This document shows, one piece after another, positions 9,762-20,731 of a DNA stretch of 64,000 bases. The stretch's first letter is position 1, and the number at the start of each line of letters is the position of its first letter. Origin of the DNA: Phlegmacium glaucopus (Eukaryota > Basidiomycota > Agaricomycetes > Agaricales > Cortinariaceae); contig MU130575.1 in NCBI GenBank assembly GCA_015039465.1, positions 1-64,000 on the forward strand, read 5' to 3'. A model generated the notes under the pieces. That model saw only the letters and a program-made list of their open reading frames with translations. It was not told the DNA's origin and searched no databases. A program made the position numbers and the translations under genes.

Positions 9762-10685
9762 ACCGGTGATAGGACTGAAAATTGAATACCTATGGATTAT
9801 TCATTTTTCATAATATTATTCTTCAATTGAATCAACAAGATCAATAACCCAACCATGAATTAATCTACAAATTGATAGTGTAAGGGTCAAAAGTGTTGAC
9901 TACACTTGTTGATTAAACTGGAAATTGCAAAGTTTTGAATGTTAAATCAGCAGATAACTATGATCTGAATTGATCTATTTATTATACTGTAAAATAACAC
10001 TACAAAAAGTTCAGACTATAACCATACAAAAATCCATAATGGTCTAAATGAACAACTTGCAATGTAAAGTAACTATCAAATCTACAACTGTGAAGGAATT
10101 TGTCATACAAGTCCGTAAACATCAATAAAGTTCCTGAAACAGTGAAACACTTTGTGACATTTGTGACATTTTTGTGACATTTGTGACATTTATGATGTCA
10201 TGAGACATATGATATCATAAAACAAGGCATGATATCATATGTCTCATGACATCATAAATGTCACAAATGTCACAAAAATGTCACAAATGTCACAAAGTGT
10301 TTCACTGTTTCAGGAACTTTATTGATGTTTACGGACTTGTATGACAAATTCCTTCACAGTTGTAGATTTGATAGTTACTTTACATTGCAAGTTGTTCATT
10401 TAGACCATTATGGATTTTTGTATGGTTATAGTCTGAACTTTTTGTAGTGTTATTTTACAGTATAATAAATAGATCAATTCAGATCATAGTTATCTGCTGA
10501 TTTAACATTCAAAACTTTGCAATTTCCAGTTTAATCAACAAGTGTAGTCAACACTTTTGACCCTTACACTATCAATTTGTAGATTAATTCATGGTTGGGT
10601 TATTGATCTTGTTGATTCAATTGAAGAATAATATTATGAAAAATGAATAATCCATAGGTATTCAATTTTCAGTCCTATCACCGGT
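9762..10685. mobile_element. Giant foldback hairpin: 457-bp arms, 10-bp loop
   Basis: Bases 9762-10218 and 10229-10685 are inverted copies that pair in register over the stretches I compared, with no indel: the ends and the centre give the same symmetry point (10223.5). The loop is AAAACAAGGC (10219-10228). The arms end in ACCGGT, itself a palindrome, so the element could start at GATAGGACTG with ACCGGT as a 6-bp target duplication. Each arm carries four TGTGACATTT-type repeats near the loop. There is no open reading frame of note. It is a non-autonomous foldback element or very young palindromic MITE. Confidence 0.85.
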
Positions 10686-11900
10686 TGCGGACTGGTTAAG
10701 ACCACTTAGGACCAGGACTTGGACCAGTCCTAGGACCAAAAAAAACTGATGTAAACCAGTCTTAAGCAGTCCAGTCCAGTCTTTTGAGGTCCTAGGACCG
10801 AGGTGGACCAGTTATGGTCTTGGTTAAAGGTCCTGAGGGTCAAAAAACCAGACCAGACTGGACTTTTAAACACTAATTCTAGTTCCAGCTGCAAAAACAA
10901 CTCTAACAGGTTATGGGCCCCAGCACTGAAATGTCCACCAACAATTCCATTCCTGACTCATCTTTTAAGCTCATGTTAAGCTCAGAGAAACCAGACGGAG
11001 TTTTGGACAGTAACAGGATAGGACTTAGCCTCAGCACATGTGCTGGGCTATCTAACTCCTTTGTCATCCTAAATTTCAGAACTGGACTGGACCAGAAACA
11101 GATCAGAAGTCAAAAAACTTAGAGGGAGATCAAGGAGGGGAAGCTAGGTGAGTTCTTTACTCTCCCCCACCTAATAGTAATCTGTGCAGACTCCATGCAG
11201 ACTCCTAGCTGTCCACATGGACAACTTGGACTCTGCTCAGACTTTACTAGGAATTTTTTTGGCAGAATACACAGCCAAATTTCTGTTCCTAGTCTGAGGT
11301 AAGTCCATGCAGAGTCCAAGCAGACTCCCAGCAGAGATGCTAGGACTTGGATTTCCTAGTTAGGAGTCCATTCAGATTCTGCATGGAATCACTAGGAACT
11401 GCTAGGAATAATCTGAGCAGTTCTGAGCTATTACTACTATTATCAATATTGAAAAATATATTTAATAGTAAAAAAGTTAATATTCATTACTATAAGGTGG
11501 CAATAAGATGTTGCCATCACAACTTTGAATTTTGTTTAGCCCATGAGGTGGTCACGTGACCACCTGTGATGCACATCAACCCCCACTGCTGTCACCATGA
11601 CAAACAATGACAACAATGACAGTGATGATGCATGATGCCACATCAGACAATGACAATGATGGCAACCCTCCCTCACTGGGGGAGAATTTTTGGTTTTTCA
11701 CCCTGTAGCTGCTTGCAATGCTCACATATATGTCTTGGCATTGCATGTCATCTGGGCACAGTGGTCACACCTGGAGCTGCCCCATGGGCCAGCATAAACC
11801 CTGAACCCCTATATGAGGATACAGTAGCAATTGTGAAGGTCTAACCAAGTCTATATTGTTGTATAATAATCAAATGCCAATGTTAACTGTGCATACTTAT
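10686..11900. repeat. Word-iterated low-complexity blocks
   Basis: No gene seen. Three blocks are built from scrambled repeats of short words: GGACCAG/CCAGTC (10690-10870), CAGACTCC/AGTCCA (11160-11410) and ACAATGAC (11595-11660). Between them the DNA is ordinary AT-rich sequence. The blocks look like remnants of basidiomycete repeats that expand by slippage. Confidence 0.5.
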
Positions 11901-12302
11901 TCAAGTTCAAGTTGGAGAGCTGTTACTACTGCTGGATATATGTCATTGTGTACATAGTAACACTTGAAGTGGGTGTTTTGCCCGTTTAGGGTGCGTGAGA
12001 GTGAGGCGAGGTAGGGCATTCTACATGCACCAATTGAATATGTATTATACTTGAAGGCGAGCCCGAGAGTTAGTCTTTGGGATGTAAATGTAAAGATCTG
12101 CCTTCATACAAGACTGCAGCGTTATTTTATAGTATATGTATCGATGAGAGTGGCGTGGCAGCTCGCTAGCCTTTGCTATCAGCTATCCATATCCACATCT
12201 GCTCCCGACAATGGTCCTTGGTGCCTGACAAACGAGATCCTGTCAAGTCTCCGCCTCACAAGCCTAATACAGAGGAAGAATAACCAAAAGGTTAGTATCA
12301 TG
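11901..12302. other. Intergenic, 3' side of snurportin
   Basis: No coding signal on the plus strand. On the minus strand there is a possible additional last intron of the snurportin gene (branch-like ACTAAC near 12293, acceptor near 12264). Confidence 0.4.
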
Positions 12303-14009
12303 TTATTGAACCAACCGCAAACAAGAGAAGGAAAAAAAAAACACGAACTGCTGAAATAGATCCAACGGTCCCTCCTTCCCTGATGATGATTTGTCGCCCA
12401 TATTCACATCCACACGCTCCTCGTCCTCAAGATCAAGATCGCCCTTTCCCTTTCCCAAATCCTCACCATACCCAGTAATAGGTATCCAACTGCTCAAAGG
12501 ACTGGTCCCAGGTTCGAAGCTTGCTTCCGAGACATAAAGCAACAGCCCATCAGGTTGAACGCTTGCCTCCACCGGTGCAACTTGAAGGGCAGGGTGAGGT
12601 TGAGGTGTCATCGTGTTAGTATGGAGATTCAGGTTCCAGTGAGGAGCAGCCTGAGATCCAGGTGCTTGAAACGTAAATTCTGACGACAAGAAGGATTGGC
12701 CTGTCTGAGATGGGTGCGAAACAGGCTCTGGATTAGATATGGGAACATCAACGGTGATCACCCTCAGTTCTCGCGCGAACGGTATGATATGTGTGTCCAG
12801 TAAATGCAGCGATGTGTTAGTGTGGTATGGTATGGGTATAAAATTTGTGGGGTATGGGAAATAATATCGTGGACGGGAATTCGAAACGACGTTTGGTTGA
12901 GTCGGCGATGTGGAATTTACGAGAAAATTGATGGTAGGTGGAAGCGTCTGCGAAAGTTCAGCTAGGCGTGTATCTCGCCACCAAAATCTACAGTAAGAAA
13001 GGAATAAGTTTAAGTTCCCCTCGTCGATATGTTACTCGGATAAAATAAAAGTCACCTGAAAGGAGCTTCACAATCTCCAACATCCTGACCTTTCCACTTG
13101 ACGACGTCCAACACATGCAATATTCCGTTATCTCGCCAGTTAGCGTCAAGAATACAATCAAGGATAGTCAGAGGCGGCAAAGTCGATGGGAAACGGTTGA
13201 TCAACGTCTTTCCGAGGAGTCTTGACCTGAGCGTTGTATTAGGGACTAAGGGCATCGTTAAACCTGTGATCCACAGTGAGATGTTTGGGATCAAGGACTC
13301 ACCAACTCCAGCAACCCCAGACGATTGATGTGTAACTGCTAAACATCGTTTACCAACAGGGACAGGAGCAACAGCCACCCAGGCGGTCTCCAGATCATTC
13401 GGTAAACCATCATTCACTGTACCATCAGGAGAACACCAGGGAGAATCCGACGACATCTCCAACAATTCTGCGTACATGCATTTGTCGGCCCATTTACTGG
13501 GCTTAGTCGAGCGCTTTTTGTTTTTTCTCTTTGTTTTCTTCTTTGTGTCTTGTTGAGGGGTTTGGGGATCAATTGGCGGAGGGAATGTGACATGTTGGAA
13601 AGAGGATATAGCGTTAGGAGTGATACCAGGGTCTAACATAGAGACATAGGGTGCGACAGATGCCGGGGTTACGTTAACAGCGTGTTCATCTCTGAGCAGT
13701 TCTTCCTCATCATGTTCTTCGTTATCGGATTCACCACCAAGATTGAGGCCAGCAAAAAGGTCAAGTTGCCTTGTTGAGTCTATGCGTTGTGCTCGCCTCT
13801 GTGAAGACGCGAGTTATGATATTTAATAACAAAAGACTGTGGGGGAAGTGAAACTGACGCGTTTCTGTTCTTCCAAAGCCTATACAATATAAATTGATGA
13901 AGAAATGCTATTGAATAATGAAGAGAACCTTGGACCTTCTTGCCTCCTGGGATACAAGTTTGTCGCTTATAGTTGTAGGCGGTAGCTTGTAGCTGCCTTT
14001 GCGGAACAT
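12303..14009 (-). CDS. SNUPN: Snurportin-1, m3G-cap snRNP import adaptor
   Basis: Import adaptor that binds the trimethylguanosine cap of spliceosomal snRNPs and hands them to importin-beta. Five exons give 490 residues: 14009-13929, 13879-13859, 13798-13303, 13245-13056 and 12987-12303; the total length is a multiple of three. The N-terminus is a basic importin-beta-binding-like segment (SQEARRSK, EEQKRRRAQRIDSTRQL). The cap-binding domain follows (WVAVAPVPVGKRCLAVTHQSSG, SRLLGKTLINRFPSTLPPL, TILDCILDANW, VLDVVKWKGQDVGDCEAPFR, then PDGLLLYVSEASFEPGTSPL), matching the human protein block by block. Exon 2 is only 21 bp. The last exon might instead splice near its end, changing about 15 residues. 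It is head-to-head with CIA1, 67 bp apart. Confidence 0.9.
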
Positions 14010-14076
14010 GATCGTTCAAGTTGAAGAATGTGACACAACCAATCCTAACATTATTTACATCTTTCCTTAAACATCT
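14010..14076. promoter_or_regulatory. Shared promoter of snurportin and CIA1
   Basis: Only 67 bp separate the two start codons, so both 5' UTRs and the core promoter must lie here or overlap the first exons. I see no TATA box. Confidence 0.6.
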
Positions 14077-15367
14077 ATGGATATCATCCTTCCTTACAAA
14101 TTTGAACCCGTAGCTGATCTGCCAGGTATTCCACAAACTAGCATTTATTTACATCAGCTAATCCAACACCTAGGCCATGTCGATCGCGCCTGGCATCTTG
14201 CTTGGAACCCCAAAAAACCATTTCTGGCATCTTGTTCAACCGATAAAACAGTTCGACTCTATTCATACAAAAGAGACCCATCGACTCGTCAAATAACATT
14301 TACAAATACAGCTAATATATCTACGGGACATAGTAAGACTGTACGTGCCGTGGCATGGGCACCGTCTGGCGAGACTCTCGCAACCGCCTCTTTCGATGCG
14401 AATATTGGTATATGGGAACAGGAACGAGATGAGGATGGGGAGAAAACTGGTGGAGAATGGGAATGTATGAGTACTTTGGAAGGTCATGAAACTGAATGCA
14501 AGAGCGTGGCGTATTCATCCACCGGCACGCTCCTTGCGACCTGTAGCAGGGATAAGACCGTATGGGTCTGGGAAGGTCCGTCATATCCTTTGCCTGCATG
14601 TCCTTTAACCCACCAATTGACCTGCTCCTAGTTCACCCTGATGCAGATTTTGAATGCATAACCGTGTTGATGGAGCACAAGCAAGATGTCAAGTGCGTAG
14701 CATGGCATCCAACAGAAGAGGTCAACTGCTTCTCTCTCACCTTTTCTCCCAACCCATCTCACATATAAACCTATTAGCACAGATCCTCGCTTCGTGCTCG
14801 TACGACGACACGATAAAACTGTATATAGATGACCCTTCAGATGACTGGTTCTGCTTTTCCACTCTCGAGGGACACGCATCTACCGTATGGTCGATAGCAT
14901 GGTCTCCAAAGGGCAACTACCTCGCATCGGCGTCAGACGACAAGACAGTGCGGATATGGAAACGCATCGCTGAACATAAATGGGCTTGTGTGCTTGTCCT
15001 ATCCGGCCATGAACGAAGTGTGTATTCTGTAAGTTGGTGTAAGGGCAACGGAAAACAAGGAGAGGATAGCCTGGGTTGGCTTGCAAGTGCTAGTGGAGAG
15101 GGAAGCGTGCGTATATGGGAGTTATTGGTATCTGTGATCTAATCTATATTCACTCATAGCATAAACTGACGCCATGTCCAGGAATCAAAATCTGAAGAAC
15201 CATTATCACCACCAAGTTATAGACTGATTGGACATCTGCAGACAGCACATGGCGTGTATGATGTAAATTGTGTTGTTTGGTGTCCGCGCAAAGGCTATGA
15301 AGATATCTTAGCCACATCTGGCGACGATGGGTCGATAAGAGTCTGGAGAGTTCTTGATGCCTTGTAG
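14077..15367 (+). CDS. CIA1: Cytosolic Fe-S assembly WD40 protein CIA1/CIAO1
   Basis: Seven-bladed WD40 propeller of the CIA targeting complex, which delivers iron-sulfur clusters to cytosolic and nuclear proteins. Exons 14077-14575, 14632-14720, 14783-15127 and 15182-15367 join in frame to 372 residues. Repeats are visible as [136 protein letters not shown] and [23 protein letters not shown]. The glycine-rich spacing and length fit the family. The N-terminal 30 residues precede the usual first blade and are less certain. Confidence 0.93.
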
Positions 15368-16044
15368 TGGAGAAGGTAGATTTATTTTTTTGAGGCGGAG
15401 AGGGCTCATTCAAATACAACCTTGTCTTTAGCGTTCACATCAAAGAATTTATGTACGCCAGCCGAGTCAATCAACCAGTTAGAATTGTATTCGTTTCATC
15501 AATAAGCAAGGATTAAGGTCGGCCATGCAGTAGGCGTACGGTGTTGTAACTCATCAACGTTTCACCGTTAAAGGCGCAGGCTCGGCCTGGATGGAAGTCG
15601 CAAGCCTTCAAGGGTTTCGCAATAGTTTTATCCATTAATTTGTGTCATTTCTTTACACTTTGCAATTCCACTATATCATGGGCCCGAGATTACCTTTCCA
15701 CCTTTCAATATTTATATCAGTTCGCCGACTCTACTGATCATGCTAGAATGGCCATCGGGAACACTCAAAATTGACAGATGTCAACAACGTTGAGGAAAGC
15801 ATCTGTCGTTCTTCCGAGTCTGTCTGTATCAAAGCCGAGCATAAGTTGATGGATCGACTACTGATCTTTCAAGTTTCAGCTCAGTGGTGAGAGTACTTCG
15901 TATGTGATGGCAATTGGATGGAATTAAACACTGTTAGTAGAAACAAATCCTAGGGGTTATATGGATGATTTGCGTTAGAGCGATGCGATCTTACGTAATA
16001 CCCGTATGTTATTTCATCGAATTTTTTCTGGGTGAGTACTAACG
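15368..16044. other. Intergenic between CIA1 and HIS5
   Basis: No gene on either strand. It holds the CIA1 3' UTR and HIS5 promoter. A CCTTTAAACC-like element and short T-rich runs are present, but nothing I can name. Confidence 0.5.
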
Positions 16045-17438
16045 ATGCCTATCCTTGGTCTTTCTGATTCTCTAGGGCCCTTTAAACCAGTCCATTTTGA
16101 CATAGAGAAAGTTATCCGACCTAATATTCTCGCTTTGCATCCTTACCGATGTGCTCGAGATGATTACAAAGAGGGAATTCTCCTTGACGCTAATGAGAAC
16201 GCTCTCGGTCACTCAATACCCTCCAATGCCTCAGAAAATGGCTCACAACTACCCTCTGACCTTCAGTCAACCCTTGATCTCGACTTGAATCGCTATCCCG
16301 ACCCCTCTCACCCCACCATCAAAGCCCGTATCGCTGCCTTACGCGGGCTCCCAGAATCTAACGGGACAGACCACATTTTCTTAGGTGTAGGCTCTGATGA
16401 AGTCATTGACCTTCTCATGCGGATATGCGTCGTACCAGGTAGAGAGAAGATCCTCACCACCCCTCCGACATATGGAATGTACGCAGTCTGTGCGCAAGTG
16501 AACGATGTCGGCATCATCAAAGTTCCCTTGGAACTCTCTGGCGACAGCGGTGAGGGAGGTGAGAATGGTAGGTTTAGTGTGCGCGTTGACGAGGTGTGAG
16601 CTAGAATTTTCCTTGATGATCTCACGGCTTACTTATTTATATTATTTTCCAGATCAAAAGAGCAACCGACGACGACCCATCTATTAAACTTATCTTTCTT
16701 TGCTCTCCAGGAAACCCGACGGGAACCCTAATACCCTTAAATACCATCCGTTCTCTTTTGGACTATGAGAAATTTAAAGGGATCGTCGTGGTCGATGAGG
16801 CCTACATTGATTTTTCAAGCGACATATCGAAAACCAGCGCTGTCTCCCTCGTGAAAGACTATGCCAACCTATGTGTAATGCAAACCCTCAGCAAAAGCTT
16901 TGGTTTGGCCGCTATCCGGTGCTTAAATTTTCTTCCAAAATACCCCTCTATCTTTTTAACTGATCGAGATTTCCCTCCCTCCAGACTCGGAATTGCAATC
17001 GCCCAACCCCCACTCATCCAAATCCTCACCAACACTAAAGCGCCCTACAATATCTCAACACCAACCGCACAACTCGCACTAGCCGCCCTCTCCCCTCCCG
17101 CCCTCACTATCATGAAATCTAAATTATCCACCCTCATTGCTTCACGTGCTGCACTTCTCTCCTCTTTCTCCTCCCTCGCTCACCTTGGGCTGGGCTCTTC
17201 GATCGGCGGAAACGATGCTAATTTTATTTTGATACCTATTCTAGAAAAAGGGACAGGAAAACCCGACAGCGAGCGTGCGCATAGGGTGTATAAAGCGCTT
17301 GCGGAGGAGAATGGGGTGGTCGTTAGGTACCGAGGAAATGAACCTGGATGTAAGGGTTGTTTGAGGATCACAGTGGGTACTAAGGAAGAAAATCAGGTTG
17401 TATTGGGAAAGCTTGAGGAGGTCTTGAAGGTCTTATAG
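16045..17438 (+). CDS. HIS5: Histidinol-phosphate aminotransferase
   Basis: PLP enzyme converting imidazole acetol phosphate to histidinol phosphate with glutamate as donor, the seventh step of histidine synthesis. Exons 16045-16593, 16653-16918 and 16985-17438 give 422 residues. Class II aminotransferase signatures: LDANENALG, RYPDPSH, FLGVGSDEVIDLLMR, FLCSPGNPTGTLIP, VVVDEAYIDFS, and the PLP-lysine motif SKSFGLAAIR. The second intron (16919-16984) is 66 bp, lacks stops and can be translated through. Splicing restores the family's SKSFGLAAIRLGIA continuity, so I call it an intron. It converges on the nuclease gene 150 bp downstream. Confidence 0.93.
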
Positions 17439-17588
17439 ATTTTAAAAGAGAGAGAGCCATCGAATATTTATCTTCCGTTTTATTCAAGACAGTTCACCAT
17501 TTATAAATTATAGACAACAACTAAAAGGCACGGGTAGCAGCGTCCAATTACAAAACTAGGTATCTGGGTAGCACCAGTGCACAAATTT

Positions 17589-18818
17589 CTACGCATTTAG
17601 ATCCATTACAAATGCGCCTTTCGCACTGCCGTCATTTGCGAATATATAATTCAATACTCCCGCTAGTCTTATCCCACCTTGCGCCAACAATTTCTCCACA
17701 AGCATGCGCTTCTGAATAACGCCTGCATATTCAGGAGTATCAAGCTGCAGCAATTCTTCGTCCACGCTCACGTCATCCCCAGACAACTCCTTTGGCCACA
17801 CGATATCGCAATTGAGGGCGTTCAACGGCTGACTCCAAAAATGAGGGCATACAACGTCCCCATCTGGGTTAATCTCCACGCCTTTTTTCGTCAACTGGGT
17901 ATTGAAACTACTCAAGCCTGATAAGACTTTCTGCCAGGTGCCTTCTTCGACTACGGGGGAGGTGGAGGATTCTGGTGTTGGTGTGGAACATGAGAGCCAA
18001 TTCTGGACTTCGTCGGCCCATTTATTGAGTGGACCTTCCCACATTATACGTCTGATGTAGGAATCATAGATGGCTCCCCGAAGTGCACCCTCGATTGCAG
18101 GGTATGGCAAAGGGCGAGAGTAATTTCGAGGAACGGACCGAAGAGCTTTGGCAATCAAAAAGCCGTCCCAAACTGAGTGAAGGTCTGAATCTCAATATTA
18201 ATTGACTGCAGGAGGGTGAAGAAGAAGCTTTACTTGTATGACGTCTATCCCATAACACCTTGACCGAGTTCCCTCCTCTATCACGGCCCGTCAAATGCAA
18301 AGGCTGGTGCAGATCACCCACAAAGTGAACTAAAAATTTTAACGCCTCATCTGCGGTTGCATCACTGGCGTCATGCTTAACCCAATCCTGCAACAATCCA
18401 GTAACGTTCTTAATTCCATCAAGAACGTTAATTTCCTTATCTCCTGCCCAGCGATTTGGACCAGGGTAGGCACAGTTGTCTGGGGGATAGTCATCGATAG
18501 CTCCGACATAGTGCAGAGGCGCAGACCACCTCATGCGAAACTTGAATTTATCGGCCCAGGTGGAGATAGGAGCCAAGTGGCAACTGGAGCCCGATTCGTC
18601 AAGGATACCGCACAAAGTTGGGAGAACGCTGGGATGTAGATACATCTGAGCTATCGTAGCTACTATCTCATGTCCTACAGCGAACAACAAAGGTCAAATG
18701 ACGCGTCATCAAAGGCCATAGGTAGGACGACAATACCCGCTGCTCCCCAAGCATACGCTGCTGGCAGGCAACTGACGCCTCCGACGACAAAAACTGCAAG
18801 ACTGGAGGCTAACCGCAT
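17589..18818 (-). CDS. Secreted S1/P1-type zinc nuclease
   Basis: Extracellular single-strand-specific nuclease/3'-nucleotidase of the S1/P1 family. The first exon (from 18818) encodes a signal peptide (MRLASSLAVFVVGG...) ending at AYA, directly before the family's invariant mature N-terminal Trp (WGAAGHEIVATIAQ after splicing). Zinc ligands are visible in order: Trp1 and His6 (WGAAGHE), Asp in STWADKFKF, His in APLHYV, His/Asp/His in LVHFVGDLHQPLHL and His/Asp in LHSVWDG across the second intron. An NxT glycosylation site lies in GIKNVTG. All catalytic residues appear intact, so the product is probably active. Confidence 0.92.
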
Positions 18819-19071
18819 GAAATAGAGGTGTTGTTAGCTATGGGGGATGGAATTGGCAGAAAAACGAACGAACCTCTAAATAGCAGACCACAAAAGACGT
18901 GCCAAGAAGTGTCACTGTCACGGCAACTACTAACCAACTTTGAATTGTACCTCTTTCCCCAAATCACAAACGTGTGTGTGCTTCCATTCAATGATTGACA
19001 ATGAGCGCCGTCGAAGTCCTGATCATCGGGGCATTTGTACTTAACCTATCTAGTCAGATGCCGAATAAATC
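18819..19071. promoter_or_regulatory. Shared upstream region of nuclease and hydrolase genes
   Basis: 253 bp between two divergent start codons, with no coding content of its own. Confidence 0.45.
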
Positions 19072-20731
19072 ATGCCGATGCCAACCCTCCTTCACTTGAT
19101 CTACATACACGGATTTCAAGGTAACTCTGCCTATTTCTTGCAAGTTTATAAACCGTCCAATATTGCTTTGACCAGGCAATGATACTTCATTTCAAGTAAG
19201 TCTGTTCAAAGCTCATGCATTGTTAACCACTAAGGAGCCCCCAACGACAGTCATTCCCAACACATCTCCAAGAGCGCCTTGCTGCTGCAATACCAAAACA
19301 TCTCAACTTGAAGGTACAGAGTAGCTTGTATCCAACATATAAATCTGTCAAACCATTGTCGAACGCAACAAAAAACTTTTTGGAATGGTGAGTTCTTCCA
19401 ATTTCCTGGCCTAGAGTAACCTCGGTTGAACTCGATAGGCTTTCGACACAACCTCCCGGCCCAGTCATCCTTCTGGCCCACTCTATGGGTGGCCTATTAG
19501 CTGCTGATGCGGCTACAGATCCATCAAACAATCCTGATCAATATCCTGGCGCGAAACCCAAGCGTATTGTTGGTGTAGTCGCATTCGACACACCATACCT
19601 TGGCATGCATCCTCACGTCGTCATCAGTGGAATCGCATCTTTGCTTCCTAAAGGCAACGATCCAGGGAAAGAGGGACAATCAGATCGTGAGATGAATGAC
19701 CACAAACAAGTCAAGATAGTTGATGAGAAAGTTACGGATGATTGGGAAGAATACAAGAAACATTTGGAATGTGCGGCTGTCCGATTCAAGTTCTCTTATG
19801 ACCATCTGCTGATTCCAATGAAAATCGTATTTTACCAGTGCATCCAGCCTCAAATTCGAATTCTTCCTTGAGGGTTTCGCCACCACAAAGCATCTATACG
19901 CCAACAAACTCGTCTTCTCGAACATCATCATTTCCCGACCCTATCCCTCATTTAAATTCACCATCACCGTTAGTAGATCGTGCACTTTCATACATTGCGA
20001 AACACTCCGATACTCCTATCGTCCGCTGGCTTCGCACGCACGCCGACGACCCTTTGTCTGCTGGTAAACGTTGGGTAGTCGAACATTTTCAATTTGGTAT
20101 CTCCATGTTTGACCCTCGTGGTCTGAAGTCACGCTACGTCCACCTGGTAGAGTGGCGAGGCGGTTTATGGGTCAATTATTGGACTCAGACTGTACCACGC
20201 CTCGTTCAAAAACAACTCGCGTCTGGAGAAAGTTCTAAGATTACAATGCAAACATCGAAAGAAATACTCGACAACGACAAAGCCTTGCTCGTGGACGGCA
20301 TATTTTCCTCAGGCGTTGGCGATGTAGGACTGATGGCTTCTGAAGGAGTAATTGGAGACGAGGACTCGCACCAATCTTCCAACCCCTCAATACATAGCCC
20401 ACCATCCCAGCCAGCAGAGGCTCCAACATCGCACATGACGCCTCAGAATATCGCCAAAAAAACCCCAAAGAAAAAAAACAAACCAGAGAAAACTCAGGGA
20501 CCGAAATCAGGGAAGCACTTTATTGTCCTCCCAAACGGACTTGGTCAAGTTCTAGGCGGAATGGACAAATGGGAACAAGTTCTAATAGGAGGCGTTGAGG
20601 ACGAGGTCACTGCGCACACTGGGTTATTCATACCGGACCAAAATCTTGACTATGAAGGATTGGTGGAACGGGTGAAAGCTAGAGTTTTAGGATGGTGCGA
20701 GAACTTGTCGAGATTTGAGGAAAGATGTTGA
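19072..20731 (+). CDS. DUF676-like alpha/beta hydrolase (putative lipase)
   Basis: Alpha/beta hydrolase with the nucleophile elbow ILLAHSMGGLLAADA (Ser near residue 80 of the spliced protein) and an N-terminal LIYIHGFQGNDTSF oxyanion region, typical of the DUF676/PGAP1-like group. Exons 19072-19120, 19176-19195 (20 bp), 19251-19387, 19439-19770 and 19839-20731 join in frame to 476 residues. The second half has a Ser/Pro-rich linker, then FQFGISMFDPRGLKSRYVHL, and a C-terminal block FIVLPNGLGQVLGGMDKWE with EDEVTAHTGLFIPDQNLDY. The function is inferred; no substrate can be read from the sequence. A truncated inverted copy lies at 26,085-27,782. Confidence 0.82.
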
